Positions 8,407 to 17,415 of a stretch of DNA of 64,000 nucleotides are shown piece by piece. Source of the stretch: Variovorax sp. PMC12 (lineage in GTDB: Bacteria; Pseudomonadota; Gammaproteobacteria; Burkholderiales; Burkholderiaceae_C); the NCBI RefSeq assembly GCF_003019815.1, contig NZ_CP027773.1, positions 3,297,001-3,361,000 of the forward strand, in the 5' to 3' direction. The translations under genes and the position numbers were made by a program. The notes under the pieces are model-generated. The model ran no database searches. It was not told the origin of the DNA and was given only the letters and a program-made list of their open reading frames with translations. How positions within the stretch are numbered: the stretch's first letter is position 1; every line of letters begins with the position of its first letter.

Positions 8407-9176
8407 TCCCAAACCTTCCAAGGCGCCGTGCCTTCAGCCCAAAGCTCTTCAAGGTAATTTTTGTCACGCAGCGTGTCCATAGGCTGCCAAAAACCTCCGT
8501 GCTTAAAGGCAGCCAATTGCCCTTCGCTTGCTAAGCGTTCGAGCGGCTCGCGCTCCCACACAGAAGTGTCGTCTGATATGTAGTCGATCACGGACGGCGA
8601 CAATACGAAGAATCCGCCGTTGATCATGGCGCCGTCACCCTTAGGCTTCTCTTGGAAGCTTCGCACCTTGTCGCCTTGCATATCCAATGCACCAAAACGC
8701 CCAGGGGGGAATGTTGCGGTGAGCGTGGCCTTCACGTTTTGGGCTTTATGAAAGGCAATGACGTCAGTGATGTTCAAATCTGCAACGCCGTCCCCATAGG
8801 TGAAACAGAACAACTCTTCATCTTTCACGTAGGGTGCCACGCGCTTGAGACGTCCGCCGGTCATGGTTTCTTCGCCGGTATCAATGAGCGTCACGCGCCA
8901 AGGCTCAGCCTTGCGTTGATGAACCTCCATGCTGTTGCCGACCATGTCGAAGGTCACGTCGGACATGTGAAGGAAGTAGTTTGCGAAATACTCCTTAATT
9001 ACGTAACCCTTGTAGCCACAGCAGATCACAAAGTCATTTACGCCGTGCGCGGCGTAAATTTTCATGATATGCCAAAGAACAGGCTTGCCGCCGATCTCAA
9101 TCATCGGTTTCGGCTTCATCCCAGTTTCTTCAGAAATCCGGGTACCAAGACCCCCTGCAAGAATCACCGCCTTCAT
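8403..9176 (-). CDS. ddhA: Glucose-1-phosphate cytidylyltransferase (DdhA/RfbF)
   Basis: Activates glucose-1-phosphate with CTP to CDP-glucose, the committed step of the CDP-deoxysugar pathway. 257 residues, the usual length. The nucleotidyltransferase signature GGLGTRISEET at 8-18 with KPKPM at 21-25 is typical of the cytidylyl branch, and YGDGVADLNI marks the metal-binding aspartates. Start at the ATG at 9176 (MKAVILAGG), with TGGAAA upstream; in-frame ATGs at 9182 and 9191 are possible. Confidence 0.94.
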   Translation of the reverse strand: MKAVILAGGLGTRISEETGMKPKPMIEIGGKPVLWHIMKIYAAHGVNDFVICCGYKGYVIKEYFANYFLHMSDVTFDMVGNSMEVHQRKAEPWRVTLIDTGEETMTGGRLKRVAPYVKDEELFCFTYGDGVADLNITDVIAFHKAQNVKATLTATFPPGRFGALDMQGDKVRSFQEKPKGDGAMINGGFFVLSPSVIDYISDDTSVWEREPLERLASEGQLAAFKHGGFWQPMDTLRDKNYLEELWAEGTAPWKVWE

Positions 9177-9397
9177 GTTCATTTTTTCCATTGACGATCT
9201 AAGGTTAGGCGAAGAATTTCGCAGGAAATGGCAAGCAGCTGAGGGAGCGCCCTCCAAACAAGAGCGCGAACTCAATAATTTTTTCCATTAAACAATTCCA
9301 ATTCCGAAAATCGAGTTCTGCCGAACGCGCGATTTTCCTCCCAGCAAAGACAAATCTATCATTCAAGGATAAAACCCAGAAAAATGGCTGAGCCACC
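9177..9397. other. Intergenic, AT-rich
   Basis: About 220 bases between the GtrII-type gene and ddhA. Base composition is clearly richer in A and T than the surrounding coding sequence. Short frames on both strands have no family features. A promoter for the ddh cassette could lie here, but I see no hexamer pair good enough to call. Confidence 0.4.
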
Positions 9398-10942
9398 TCA
9401 AAAGACCTTCTTCAAACAGACAATAGCTAGATTTCCAAATATTGCGAGAGAATCTGCGTGAGGCCAAGTCTGCCTTCCCTTACAGTACTCCTCTGCTTTA
9501 GCAACACCACTGGCATCAGCATTTTTAAGCTCATACCCGGAAATCTCCGAAAGCAGTGCAACTTTCGAGTATTCGGGATAAAAAGATGAGACATTCAAAT
9601 CCCCCTGAATAGTTCTCAATTTTTTGGGGAAAGCCCAAGCACCCCCACTAATACTCACGTATCTTATTTCGTTAAAGTTCGGCAGAGTTTCAAGGCGAGA
9701 CAGGATACGATTGGCCATTAATCTATCCCAATCATTCAGTCGCTGTTGATCAACTAAAATTTGATTACTCAAGAAAACGAAGCCAACAAGAATCACACCC
9801 CGAGAAACACTTGCAGCGAATTTCAATCCTCTATGTGCAAAATTTTTCAAACAAAAATCAGCAGAGAGCAAAATCAGTCCGAGAAGCATTGAAACATGCG
9901 CAACGACCCGAGGCACCGGCCACCAAGTTCTAAAAGCAACAATCAATCCAAGCGACAAAGGAATAAATAGGACCAAAATGAACAAGGATAAGATTGCATG
10001 TTTTTGAGCACCTTTTATCCGGGCCGTTAGAACAATTCTCCAAAGAATGATAGCAATCGAAAATAAGATAACCACCGCAACCAAAACTTTCATCCAACCA
10101 GAATAAACCGGTTCATTCGTCCAATAAATATTGGCCAATGACGAATATACCTGCCTTGCCCTTTCAGGAAATTCAGCAACCGATATAGTCTTCGCGCGAT
10201 CGACATCGCCACTTATCCCGTAATATCTCGCCAAACCCGTGGCAACAAGAAAAAGCAAACCCGAAATTAAACTGACGGCGATTAGATCGACTACCCGCCA
10301 GTAAATTTGCCGAGAAAACAATGCAGGCCGCCCTTCATCCCTTTCGGAAAGGAACGCCAAAAGAAGCGCAAACGCAATGGCAATCGCGAAGTAATTAAGA
10401 AACACCTGGTAAGTGAATACCATGGCTAGAGTTGCGAGCAATGCAACCGATCGCCCTCTCCAAGTCGACGGATGCCTGACTAGAGCCTCCAGAGCCACTA
10501 TCGAGAAAATCAAAGCGGCGCAATAGCTCGGCAACACCAAGCGGAACGTAAGTATTTCTGCTAAGTATGGGTGCGCAACGACCAGAGCCCCCACCAATCC
10601 TGCTGCAGGCAGACGTTCGACTCCGACAAATCTAAAAACCGACACCACGAAAGCAGACTGCAAAACCAGAACCAATAACCCCAGCGGGAAAAATAAATCT
10701 CCCGCATTAACCCCGAGCGACTCAAGCCCCCCGAATATCAAAGCCATCAAGTACCGGCCCTGAGAAAAGAATAGGCTCAGCGCTTTATCGTCCACCCCAT
10801 TACCTAGAGAATAATCATCGATCGAAAATCCCCGGAACAACACAACGCCTTTGGAAAAAATAGCCGCGGCCACGATTATCGCAAGCAGTCGCAAATTTGC
10901 GCGATCATCATCACGCCCCAAGACGAAAATACTTTTTTTCAT
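9398..10942 (-). CDS. Membrane glycosyltransferase, GtrII/Glucos_trans_II-like
   Basis: 514 residues with about ten or more hydrophobic segments across residues 15-390 and a soluble C-terminal tail. The periplasmic loop after the first helix carries FSIDDYS (39-45) followed by SQGR (60-63), the spacing seen in GtrII-type O-antigen glucosyltransferases (PF14264), which use undecaprenyl-phosphate-glucose. That makes it a candidate third partner of the GtrA and GtrB homologues at 1.9-3.2 kb. Its A+T content is noticeably higher than its neighbours, suggesting separate acquisition. The ATG at 10942 has GAGAG seven bases upstream; a TTG at 10954 is the alternative. The family call is by motif recognition only. 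Confidence 0.7.
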   Translation of the reverse strand: MKKSIFVLGRDDDRANLRLLAIIVAAAIFSKGVVLFRGFSIDDYSLGNGVDDKALSLFFSQGRYLMALIFGGLESLGVNAGDLFFPLGLLVLVLQSAFVVSVFRFVGVERLPAAGLVGALVVAHPYLAEILTFRLVLPSYCAALIFSIVALEALVRHPSTWRGRSVALLATLAMVFTYQVFLNYFAIAIAFALLLAFLSERDEGRPALFSRQIYWRVVDLIAVSLISGLLFLVATGLARYYGISGDVDRAKTISVAEFPERARQVYSSLANIYWTNEPVYSGWMKVLVAVVILFSIAIILWRIVLTARIKGAQKHAILSLFILVLFIPLSLGLIVAFRTWWPVPRVVAHVSMLLGLILLSADFCLKNFAHRGLKFAASVSRGVILVGFVFLSNQILVDQQRLNDWDRLMANRILSRLETLPNFNEIRYVSISGGAWAFPKKLRTIQGDLNVSSFYPEYSKVALLSEISGYELKNADASGVAKAEEYCKGRQTWPHADSLAIFGNLAIVCLKKVF

Positions 10943-11212
10943 TATTACTCTCAAAATCCTTTAAGCCGGTGCTCCCGAATACTTAGCCGAAGAATCAAGA
11001 CGACAACTCTCTAGGCATCAATACAGAAATCTATTTATGCGCCAACTAACTTTTTGAACCGGCCTTTTCAATCGATATCAAACCTTCAGCCATTGGTGAC
11101 CGGTGTCGCCAAGAAAACGTTTAGCTTAAAACACTATGCAACGGAGTCGATTCACTTTCCGTTCAAGCACATTTTCGCCGGCAGCGCTTCAAATCAAGCG
11201 CAGCTTAAATTT
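10943..11212. other. Intergenic, AT-rich, no gene recognised
   Basis: 270 bases between the three-domain transferase and the GtrII-type gene. A short plus-strand frame overlaps the end of the transferase gene and is an artefact. No hairpin followed by a T run was found. Confidence 0.4.
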
Positions 11213-14200
11213 TCAGTCCACGAGCTTTGAGCGCGGCGATTTAATCAGAGCATGGAGTTTGCCTTCATATTTACCAAGCATTTCCTTGATATTAAAGCGT
11301 CGCTCCGCAAGGTTTCTGGCATCCAATTTGAATCTGGCCAACTTATCTTTGTCAGATGCAAGCTCTTCGATCTTGCGCGCGAATTCGCCGTATGCACCTG
11401 GTTCGCACAAAAACCCTTGCCTGCCTTCTTCAACCATTTCAGGCAGCGCACCCACCTTCGAAGCCACTATTGTTGCCCCACTCGCCAGAGCCTCCATGAT
11501 GATATTTGGGCGTCCATCGAGTTTCGATGGAAGACACAAAATATCGCATGCTTGCAAGTATGGCCTGACATCAGGGACTGTTCCCTTTAACAGAAAACGT
11601 CCCGGCGGAAATTTCGCTGCTGCGATCGCAGCTTTAAGATTGGCTTCAAGATGACCAGCACCAGTCATTAGAAAAACAATGTCCAACTGCTTCGATACAC
11701 GCGCGGCGATCTCAACAAATCCGAGCGGGTCTTTCTCCTCTGACCATCGCCCGAAAAAACCCACAACCGTTGCGCCGAGAGAGATCTCTTCACTGGCGGG
11801 AGCGCAGTCCTCTCGGTTTTGTGGTTTGTTTAAATCTAAGTCGACGCCACTTTCAATCAGACTAATGCGCGCCGGCGACTCTCCAGATGCAATCAACCAA
11901 TTCTGAACCTCTGTATTTTCAACAAACGTGAGATCAATGCAATCGGAATATCGACGGTTGTTAGCCGTGTGCCCAACGGTATTGAAAAGTAAATCAGCAA
12001 CCGCAATTCTCGGATGACGAAGTTTCAGTGCGGGCAGATACTCATATGCAAAAGCACTGCCGACCACCCATAGCAACTCAACATTTCTGGACTGCACAAG
12101 ATAATCAAAAAAGTCTCGCCAATAATCCTGATCTAAAAAACGAGGCAGATGAAAAATCTCACTTGTGGCTGACTCGAACCAAGGAGTGGTGTCGCCATGC
12201 TCCTGCCCCACGGGAACTGTGGTGACGAGAATTACGCGCCATCCATTCTTTGACAGTTGCGCGACTATTGCGCTCAACAATCTTTCCGCGCCGCCAAGAA
12301 CCAAAAAAGGCATTGCAATCAGCAGCGTTGGGCCGGCTAAGCTCTGAATGTTGAAACTTTGGCGATTGGAGAACGATCCAGGTGGGCGAGCAGGGGCTGA
12401 TGCGCTATTTGCGCGAACTCTAGCAATAGCTTCCTCCGTCAGCACATCCTCATTAAAGCGGCGAACCAGTATTTTTTGGACTTCGTTTTCCAACACTTCT
12501 CGGCTGTTGCTTAGCGTGCCTCCATGGCTGCGATAGAAGAATAAAGGCTCATTGAGGGTTAAAAACCGCGCCCCCAGTGCCGCAAGTCGAACCCAAAAAA
12601 GCCAGTCTTCGTGTATATGCCCGGTCGTGGGATCCGAATCGCGGTAGCCACCGGCTTTTCGCCACATTGCCTTTTTATACACAGCACAGGTTAATGCGTT
12701 GTTGCCTTCAAGCAGCATGTCCAGAGTAGGACGTGCGTGCGGCATCCAGACTTCCGATCTGTTGCCGAAAAACTGAAGCCCTGGCGAAACCACTCCATAT
12801 CCGGAATGCTCCAGCACGAAAACGGCTTTTTCAATGTAGGTCGGAGCAATGCGGTCGTCTGCATCTAGGCAGCATATGTATTTGCCTCGTGCGTGACTGA
12901 TCCCAAAGTTTCGATTGGCACCAGCGCGATATGGCTTGTCTTGAATCAAAAGCCTAAGCTTTGGCGAGGCCTTCGCAACTGCCTCTATCAGGCGTTGCCG
13001 AGACTCAGTGGAGTTCGACCCACCTTCTACGACGATGATCTCGATGTCAGTAAAGGTCTGGGCCTCGACCGACCGAATAGCGTCTCCAACAAGATGCCCG
13101 TAGTTGAAGCAGGGAATCACAATGCTGACCAAAGGACGATCCGATGGCCAGTCAACATCGCTGAGCGGCTCGCAGACACCAGTTACCACACCAGCCTGAG
13201 GAAGTAGATTTACCGCTCCTGCAACTCGCTTGGCGACATCAGCGCTCTTCGTCGTCGAGGCTCCACCTCTGGCTGATGCCCTGCGACGCAGATACTCGCG
13301 AACGTGAGAGACGATGGTGCCTCGAAGCGTCCACCACACAAGTTTCGCGAGCTGCTTTGCGCGCCTTGCCACTCGTGGATTTCGCTTCGCCCAGCGACGC
13401 AACGGCCCCGTAGCACGCCATGCGGTAGTTTGCTGAATCGCTTCCAGTTGTTGGGCCGCCTCCAACATCCTGCTTTCCATCGCATTTGTCTTAGCGGCCT
13501 CTGTTGCCAGATCCCTGCGTAGCGCGGCGACTTCACTTACAAGTCCCGCAGCTCGCCGAATCTCAAAGTTCACGGCTTCAGTAGCATGCATCGCGTTAAG
13601 ACGTGCATCCGCAAGAATTACTTCCATTTCCGCCTTCAACCGTTGGGTTTCGCGAGTGGCAGACCCAAAACTTACAGGCTGGAAGGCGCCCTCTTGTTGT
13701 CGTTTTAGATCGAACGACCAAAGCTGCGCAATGCGCGCGACCAAGGGCGGAGTGAACTCGTGGCTAACCAACGTTGAGAGTGATCGCACTGATTCCTCAG
13801 TTGCTTGACCTGCATGCAGAAGATGCAAGTAGGTGGCAGCCCTGACTATTTCAGCCTCATCACCAGCGAAATCAGCGTCCATCAACTTCTTTAAAATGGC
13901 TCCGATCCGCGCGGCCTGCTCTGTGCTCTTGGTGACGATGCCAATGTAGGTCGACGCGTAGTCCTTGATGGCTACTTCTGAGCCGGCCAAATGACACCCA
14001 AGCTCGGCCTCGACGATATAGCGAATTGCACCCTCTGTCGGATAATAAATATGCTCAAACGAACTGTTCATCCAAGCTGCGTTGCTACCCGCTGCCGACA
14101 TAACTGGAACTTCGAACAGCATGAATCCGTCCTGCTTCAACATCGCGATAGCGGTGCCAAATCCTCCACGGAAGTCAAGAAGATGCTCGAACACCGCAAT

Positions 14201-14644
14201 GGCAGTGACGACATCGAACTCTGATCGATGGTGTTCGGCAAGTTTCGGCTCCAGCAGGTCGTTCCCAAGGATCTGGATGCCTTGCTGGTGTGCTTGGCAT
14301 GCAGCTTTCAAGTTGACTTCGATGCCAGACTTTTCGAAAGCACTGGGGAGCTTGCTGAGCAAATAGCCGTCCGCACAACCTATGTCCAAAATTTTCCCGT
14401 GATCGGTCAGGAGTTGGACCAGCACAGCCGCCCAACCCAACCCATGCTCCGCCATAAAGCTGTAGTTCTCATAACCAGTGCGTTCACCGCCTAGATAGTA
14501 GTTGTCGTCATAGTACTTATTTGTACTCAACGGAAGACTTGCGACTACACCCAGTCCGCAGTATGTGCACTGCTTGATTTCCATGCCATCCTCTCGAATG
14601 GCGCAATGTTTGAAAGTATTCGCGGAACACGCGTTGCAGATCAT
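11213..14644 (-). CDS. Three-domain methyltransferase / GT2 / GT4 protein
   Basis: 1143 residues. Order: a small zinc-ribbon-like start (CNAC at 3-6, CTYCG at 26-30); a SAM methyltransferase domain from ILDIGCADGYL (85-95); a coiled-coil stretch at about 328-405; a GT2 domain from VSIVIPCFNYG (about 505) with CLDADDR near 595; and a GT-B (GT4) domain from about 775, with the family motifs GRWSEEKDP near 965 and EALASGATIVASKVG near 1055. Such fusions are found in polysaccharide loci, where methylation can cap or modify a growing chain; specificity cannot be read from sequence. No signal peptide or membrane helix. A good ribosome site (AGGAAAAG) precedes the ATG. Confidence 0.85.
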   Translation of the reverse strand: MICNACSANTFKHCAIREDGMEIKQCTYCGLGVVASLPLSTNKYYDDNYYLGGERTGYENYSFMAEHGLGWAAVLVQLLTDHGKILDIGCADGYLLSKLPSAFEKSGIEVNLKAACQAHQQGIQILGNDLLEPKLAEHHRSEFDVVTAIAVFEHLLDFRGGFGTAIAMLKQDGFMLFEVPVMSAAGSNAAWMNSSFEHIYYPTEGAIRYIVEAELGCHLAGSEVAIKDYASTYIGIVTKSTEQAARIGAILKKLMDADFAGDEAEIVRAATYLHLLHAGQATEESVRSLSTLVSHEFTPPLVARIAQLWSFDLKRQQEGAFQPVSFGSATRETQRLKAEMEVILADARLNAMHATEAVNFEIRRAAGLVSEVAALRRDLATEAAKTNAMESRMLEAAQQLEAIQQTTAWRATGPLRRWAKRNPRVARRAKQLAKLVWWTLRGTIVSHVREYLRRRASARGGASTTKSADVAKRVAGAVNLLPQAGVVTGVCEPLSDVDWPSDRPLVSIVIPCFNYGHLVGDAIRSVEAQTFTDIEIIVVEGGSNSTESRQRLIEAVAKASPKLRLLIQDKPYRAGANRNFGISHARGKYICCLDADDRIAPTYIEKAVFVLEHSGYGVVSPGLQFFGNRSEVWMPHARPTLDMLLEGNNALTCAVYKKAMWRKAGGYRDSDPTTGHIHEDWLFWVRLAALGARFLTLNEPLFFYRSHGGTLSNSREVLENEVQKILVRRFNEDVLTEEAIARVRANSASAPARPPGSFSNRQSFNIQSLAGPTLLIAMPFLVLGGAERLLSAIVAQLSKNGWRVILVTTVPVGQEHGDTTPWFESATSEIFHLPRFLDQDYWRDFFDYLVQSRNVELLWVVGSAFAYEYLPALKLRHPRIAVADLLFNTVGHTANNRRYSDCIDLTFVENTEVQNWLIASGESPARISLIESGVDLDLNKPQNREDCAPASEEISLGATVVGFFGRWSEEKDPLGFVEIAARVSKQLDIVFLMTGAGHLEANLKAAIAAAKFPPGRFLLKGTVPDVRPYLQACDILCLPSKLDGRPNIIMEALASGATIVASKVGALPEMVEEGRQGFLCEPGAYGEFARKIEELASDKDKLARFKLDARNLAERRFNIKEMLGKYEGKLHALIKSPRSKLVD

Positions 14645-14716
14645 CTTTATCTTTTCCTACGAGGAACAAGTGGCCTCTCGGCTCCTAGCCGAACTAGCCG
14701 TTGCAAGCCCCTATCG

Positions 14717-15640
14717 CTAGCTTGCGGAGATCTCTTCACGCGCCCTGCGCAGGATGTTTGCCAGCACCGCATCCATGTCCGAAGGCTCGAACCGCAGACC
14801 CAGAGACTTCAGCCTGGACGGATCGCCGACGAAAACCCTTACATCGCTGTTACCGCGTCGCGATTCGTCATGCTGCAACTCCACCGCCAAGCCAGACACT
14901 GCGATCAAATTCCGCGTCAGCTCGAGCAGACTTTGTCCATCGCCCGTGCAGATGTTCACCACCTCAGCAGAAGCCTCATTAACCAGCGACAAATCAACAA
15001 GAAGCTTTGCAGCGACTCGAATGTCAATAAAATCTCGCACAACATCGAGATCACCGGTTTTCAGCACTCCGCCGCGCTGTCCCATGCGCGCGATTTGGTC
15101 CGCAAAGCTCCCTAAAGCCAGCGACTTCGGCATACCTGGCCCGATCGGATTAAACAGCCTCGCCACAACCACAGGCAGACCGCGCGACGCAGCAACGAAC
15201 GCATGGCTCGTCTGGGCGAGCTTGCTCGCACCGTACGCAGTGTTCGGGCGACATACCTCATCTTCACGCACTGGCTGCGAGACCGCGGCCACTGGCCCGT
15301 ACTCAGCAGCACTGCCGGCAAGAAGCACACGCGGCTTGTTCTGTAAGGCAAGCGCGGCATCCATCAGGTTGGCTGCAAAAACGACATTGGCTTCGTACAA
15401 ATCGCTGTAAGTCGACGCGGTAGAAATGCCCGCTAAATGCAACACGATTTGCGGATTCACAGACCGGAGCAAAAGCCGAACCTGAGCTGCATCACTGGGG
15501 TCGGCGAGCACGCGCGCGCCCGCCCCCAATGCAGGCCTTGCCGTTCTGCTGACGGCGATGGCTTCCAAGCCGCGATGACCCAATTCATCAAGCACCGCGC
15601 GTCCAACAAATCCGCTGGCACCGGTGACAAGCACACGCAT
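14717..15640 (-). CDS. NAD(P)-dependent 4-keto-6-deoxy-sugar reductase/epimerase (extended SDR)
   Basis: 307 residues; Rossmann motif TGASGFVG at 6-13, catalytic Ser110 and Tyr136/Lys140 in TAYGASK. Length and style resemble Rmd-type GDP-4-keto-6-deoxymannose reductases, but the nucleotide specificity is not certain. It lies 3 bases after the nucleotidyltransferase stop and two genes after a 4,6-dehydratase, so the three genes form a plausible activation-dehydration-reduction set for one 6-deoxyhexose. Confidence 0.8.
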   Translation of the reverse strand: MRVLVTGASGFVGRAVLDELGHRGLEAIAVSRTARPALGAGARVLADPSDAAQVRLLLRSVNPQIVLHLAGISTASTYSDLYEANVVFAANLMDAALALQNKPRVLLAGSAAEYGPVAAVSQPVREDEVCRPNTAYGASKLAQTSHAFVAASRGLPVVVARLFNPIGPGMPKSLALGSFADQIARMGQRGGVLKTGDLDVVRDFIDIRVAAKLLVDLSLVNEASAEVVNICTGDGQSLLELTRNLIAVSGLAVELQHDESRRGNSDVRVFVGDPSRLKSLGLRFEPSDMDAVLANILRRAREEISAS

Positions 15641-15643
15641 TGG

Positions 15644-16360
15644 CTATTCGGGCAGAAAGAGTTCTCGACTCTCGTCGAACATCTTCTGCGCAGTTGAATA
15701 ATCTTCCGGCCGGCCGATGTCGAGCCAAAAGCTCTTTGGCTGTTGATGGCACCGGACCTTCTTGCCCGCATTACTTAGCTTGAGCAGCAGATCTGGCATG
15801 TCGAGATGAGCACCTGCACTCACATGGGGCCTGACTGCGTCGCGATTGAGCATGTACAAGCCCATGCTGACAAGGTGCTTGCTGATGGGCTTTTCGAGAT
15901 AACCTTGTAGGTTCATTTCCGCGTCGACCTGAATAAGCCCGAAGTCGATCTTGACCTCTCTTTCGTAGACGCAGATCGTCGCATCCGACTGCCGTTCTGT
16001 ATGCGTGCGCACCAATTGACCGATGTCAAAGGTGGTGAGCAGGTCGCCGTTAGTGACGATGAAGTTTTCCCCAACATCTTCGATCAACGCTCCGAGCGGA
16101 CCTGCCGTGCCTAGCGGGCTGTCCTCAAGGCTGTAGTCGATCTTCAGCCCGAAACGCGAACCGTCGCCGCAGAACGCGCGAATCAGGTGATGCAGATGAT
16201 TGACCGCTAGGATCACTTCCTCGACACCAGCGCGGCGAAGCTGACGCAACAGGAGTTCAAGCACGGGCATATCACCCAGCGGCATGAGAGGCTTGGGGAA
16301 CGAGGCGGTGAACGGCTGAAGGCGGGTGCCCTTGCCGCCGGCCATGACGACTGCTTTCAT
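15644..16360 (-). CDS. Sugar-1-phosphate nucleotidyltransferase
   Basis: 238 residues of the NTP_transferase family: MAGGKGTRLQP at 6-16, KPLMPLGDMPVLE at 23-35 and a metal-binding aspartate in VTNGDLL. It is shorter than RmlA and lacks its tetramer region, and resembles mannose-1-phosphate or heptose-1-phosphate guanylyltransferases; the base used cannot be fixed from sequence. The ATG at 16360 has a good ribosome site (GGGAG). A frame extending to 16429 overlaps the preceding gene and is not used. Confidence 0.82.
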   Translation of the reverse strand: MKAVVMAGGKGTRLQPFTASFPKPLMPLGDMPVLELLLRQLRRAGVEEVILAVNHLHHLIRAFCGDGSRFGLKIDYSLEDSPLGTAGPLGALIEDVGENFIVTNGDLLTTFDIGQLVRTHTERQSDATICVYEREVKIDFGLIQVDAEMNLQGYLEKPISKHLVSMGLYMLNRDAVRPHVSAGAHLDMPDLLLKLSNAGKKVRCHQQPKSFWLDIGRPEDYSTAQKMFDESRELFLPE

Positions 16361-16373
16361 GATTAGTGCTCCC

Positions 16374-17378
16374 TTAGACGGTATAGACAGTGGGACGGTA
16401 CAGGTGAATATTGCGACGGATGAATTCAATGCTCTGGCGCAGTCCTTCGTCCAGATCCACCTGCGGTGACCATCCCATCACTTTTGCGGCCAGCGAGTTA
16501 TCGGAAACGAGTTTGAGAACCTCGCTCTTGTCAGGACGCATGCGCGCGGAGTCGGCAACGATCTCTTTTTCCACACCCATCAGTTTCAGGATGCGCTCGG
16601 CAAAATGTCCGATGGTGAATGTCGAGCCTGTCCCGAGGTTGATCGTCCGCCCTTCGATTCCAGGCGCCACCGAGGCAGCAATGAAACCGGCCACGGTGTC
16701 CGTCACGAAAGTCATGTCGCGTTCGGGTGTCAGTGAGCCAAGCTTGATCACATCCTGCGTCAACGCTTGAGAAATGATGGTCGGAATGAACGCGCGCGCA
16801 GACTGCCGCGGGCCGAACGTATTGAAGGGACGCAAGGTCACTACGCCGGTATCGAACGAACGGTAGTAGCTCTCCGCGATCTTGTCGGCGCCAATCTTGG
16901 AGGCCGAGTAAGGTGACTGCCCCTGCAGCGGATGTTCTTCGTCGATTGGCACTCGTATGGCAGTGCCGTACACCTCCGATGTGCTTGTGTGGACCACACG
17001 ACGCACCGACAGCCGACGTGCGGCCTCGACGACGTTTAGCGTACCTTCGACATTGGTGCGCACGTAGCTGCGCGGCGCAACGTAGGAGTACGGAATAGCA
17101 ATGAGGGCTGCCAGATGGCACACGACGTCGATACCCTGCATCGCATGCATCACAAAGTCACCGTCGTCGACGTTACCCGCTACAACGCGAAATTCACCCT
17201 TCACATCGTCCGAAACAAATTCAAGATTGCCCCAGCTTGAGGCGGACCCATAACGAACCATCGCAGTTACGTCAGCACCAGCTCGGACCAGTGCCTCCAC
17301 GAGATGACTTCCGATGAATCCGCCGGCGCCGGTTACAAGATACTTTTGTCCAGTGAGGTCTTGAGTGGGAGAGTGCAT
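16374..17378 (-). CDS. NAD-dependent nucleotide-sugar 4,6-dehydratase (LegB-like SDR)
   Basis: 334 residues. Nucleotide motif TGAGGFIGSH at 16-25, TSTSEVYGTA at 131-140, catalytic YSASK at 157-161 and an RPFNTFGPRQ segment. This pattern matches the LegB/GDP-mannose-4,6-dehydratase-like group of extended SDRs, which form a 4-keto-6-deoxy sugar. The ATG at 17378 (MHSPTQ) gives a normal N-terminus; the much longer frame to 17552 runs into rmlA. It probably works with the nucleotidyltransferase and reductase immediately downstream. The substrate nucleotide is unresolved. Confidence 0.82.
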   Translation of the reverse strand: MHSPTQDLTGQKYLVTGAGGFIGSHLVEALVRAGADVTAMVRYGSASSWGNLEFVSDDVKGEFRVVAGNVDDGDFVMHAMQGIDVVCHLAALIAIPYSYVAPRSYVRTNVEGTLNVVEAARRLSVRRVVHTSTSEVYGTAIRVPIDEEHPLQGQSPYSASKIGADKIAESYYRSFDTGVVTLRPFNTFGPRQSARAFIPTIISQALTQDVIKLGSLTPERDMTFVTDTVAGFIAASVAPGIEGRTINLGTGSTFTIGHFAERILKLMGVEKEIVADSARMRPDKSEVLKLVSDNSLAAKVMGWSPQVDLDEGLRQSIEFIRRNIHLYRPTVYTV

Positions 17379-17415
17379 GTCGTGCTTTATAGAAAAATTT
17401 TTAGAAGTCGTGGGC

